DNA of 64,000 bases from contig WBMV01000443.1 of assembly GCA_013396655.1 (NCBI GenBank), forward strand, positions 435,871 through 499,870, written 5' to 3'. A model generated the notes under the pieces. That model made no database searches. It worked only from the letters and a program-made list of their open reading frames with translations, and was not told where the DNA came from. Positions 62,377-64,000 of this stretch are shown piece after piece (position 1 is the stretch's first letter; each line of letters begins with the position of its first letter). This DNA is from Campylorhamphus procurvoides (taxonomy: Eukaryota; Chordata; Aves; Passeriformes; Dendrocolaptidae). Position numbers and translations under genes: made by a program.

Positions 62377-64000
62377 CGCTCATAAACTGTTGTGTAATAG
62401 TAAGAAACATCCATCAGACTTGGCTGCAATCCAGTTCATGCCTTTTTTTTTCCTAGTAAAAACTGAACTAAAGAATTATACAATTTTGCAATTAAAATAA
62501 GAATCTTTAATTAAATTGTGCTCTCTTGTTTCTCCCAAGACTACACAATCTTTGAGTTTCCCACTGACAATATTTCACACTGACACACCACAGGGGTTTA
62601 TTCCTAGAATTTTTTTGTTTTTCTAGTTCTACATGTTCCATGAGAAGAAAGGAGTGGCTTCAAAGTGAGATTTTCTGTGTTTCCTGAAGTTTTAATCTTC
62701 TAAGATTTCGAAACACTTAGTAGCTAAAAGTGAAAACAGGAAAGTCTAATGACAAGATTTAAAAACCCATCCAACATTGAATTTCAGAATATTAGCATTG
62801 CATGAATTACTATTATTTTATCAGGATGTATATGTCCCCCTTTAGCCATTTCTCCCATTTTGCCTCAATGACCAGAAAAGCTACAGCATCTTCTTGTATT
62901 TAGTAACATTTTTGTTGACAAAGCAAGGTAGTTTTTACAAACTTTGTCTCTCTTCAGTTAAGTCATGAAGATCCATCCTGTCACTTTCCTCATAAACCAG
63001 TCATTTTACAGACCTGGCAAGGGCTGAACAGTTTTCACCAGGCTTGCCTGTGTAACAGCCTTACAAAGTACTCAGAATTGGGTATCAGTCAAAACAAGCA
63101 CATGCAAAAATTTACCATTCTAGCAGATGGAGTCAGCACAGCTCACTTGCATGCAGTAAAAACCTTAATATTTCCACAGCTGGCAAGTTTCCTGTAGTCA
63201 AAAGGATTGGAGCTTTTGTTTTTTGAGACAGAAGACCTAAATCAAGCTTTAATTCAGAAAAGATTTTTTGCTTCAAATATCAAGGTGCTTTACAGATTTT
63301 GCCCCCTCTAAAGACATAACTTAAAACTTTAAGCTATTTGGAGAGGGAAAGTATATCCTTCATCTTCTACCCACGTACTGAAGCAAAAGCAGTGGTATAA
63401 GCTCAATTTTGGCTTCTGTGCCTTTTTTTTACAATCAGGCTTTTCTTGATTGCTGCTCTACAGCCAGAGATCTCACCTCTTGCCTCTCCTGACCAATATA
63501 ATTGTGTCAACACAAGTCTGAAGTACAGAGGAGATCAACTTCTGAACTTTATTGTGCTGCTTCTGTGAAGTCCAGTGTAACAGGAGAGCGTGTTATGAAA
63601 CCAGGCGATAATATTACACTGTTATGAGTCACTTAATATACACTGGTTTTGTCAAGAGCAAAAACCCTTTATCGGAAACAATGTCTGTTGGAAAGTTAAC
63701 TGTTTCTGATAGCAGGTTTTTAGACTAGAGTTGTCCATGAGGGAATCAAAATCCTATTATAATGCTATGTAAATTGAAGCATTATTTGTTCACACATTTC
63801 TTGACATCAGAACATGTTGAACCAAAAGAAACTTTGTCAGAGCTGAAAATTGTTATGGGGTTGTACTAATTCCAAAGGATACTTTGAGGGAAGGGATAAT
63901 GCTTTTCCTACTCTGCATGGCTTGGGGTAGGCACTGACCTGAGGTTTATAGCTGTGACTTTTTAGCTTTTGCCCTGACACTGAGGTCGATGAAGGATGTA
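62377..64000. other. Unassigned non-coding DNA to window end
   Basis: No gene or transposon was recognised. Several T and A runs are present. No open frame above background. Confidence 0.45.

Noticed and set aside
1..64000. CRISPR arrays, bacterial operons, insertion sequences or phage genes
   Set aside because: Repeat content is avian, there are no spaced direct repeats of CRISPR type, and no dense long open frames occur.

Overview
This window looks like non-coding bird DNA, most likely from a passerine or another neoavian. The main evidence is the repeat content. There are many short, 5'-truncated copies of the avian LINE CR1, several ending in the diagnostic (ATTCTATG)n-type tail, plus older CR1-like and SINE-like fragments and one candidate solo LTR. 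The sequence is AT-rich and CpG-poor. I found no convincing protein-coding exon, rRNA or tRNA. The longest open frames are antisense to CR1, lie in a simple repeat, or are of a length expected by chance. The window is best read as intergenic or deep intronic sequence.

Layout. 1-6.6 kb: unassigned DNA, a young CR1 tail (2.77 kb), an old tRNA-headed SINE-like element (4.6-4.85 kb), an old CR1-like 3' region (5.25-5.56 kb), a piece of decayed CR1 ORF2 (5.58-6.35 kb, minus) and an 84-bp tandem duplication. 6.6-17.8 kb: mostly unique DNA, with CR1 fragments at 12.5, 14.0, 16.7 and 17.25 kb and an old CR1 tail at 17.7 kb. 17.8-35.8 kb: mostly unique DNA, with CR1 copies at 22.7, 26.5 and 30.3 kb and a one-base assembly gap at 28174. 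35.9-39.3 kb: an old CR1 fragment of about 0.7 kb beside an inverted young CR1, then a candidate solo LTR of about 0.8 kb and another CR1. 39-58 kb: the least repeated part, with AT-rich blocks carrying POU octamer motifs (45.3-46 kb and 49.2-49.4 kb) that are candidate conserved regulatory elements. 58-64 kb: old and young CR1 fragments, a very large pure hexanucleotide array (60.70-61.49 kb) and an inverted CR1 pair (61.6-62.4 kb).

No genes work together here. The most distinctive feature is the roughly 780-bp GATA-type hexamer array, whose core is about 100 uninterrupted GATAGA units. Repeat families were identified from memory of consensus sequences. No alignment was run, and boundaries are approximate to 5-30 bases.
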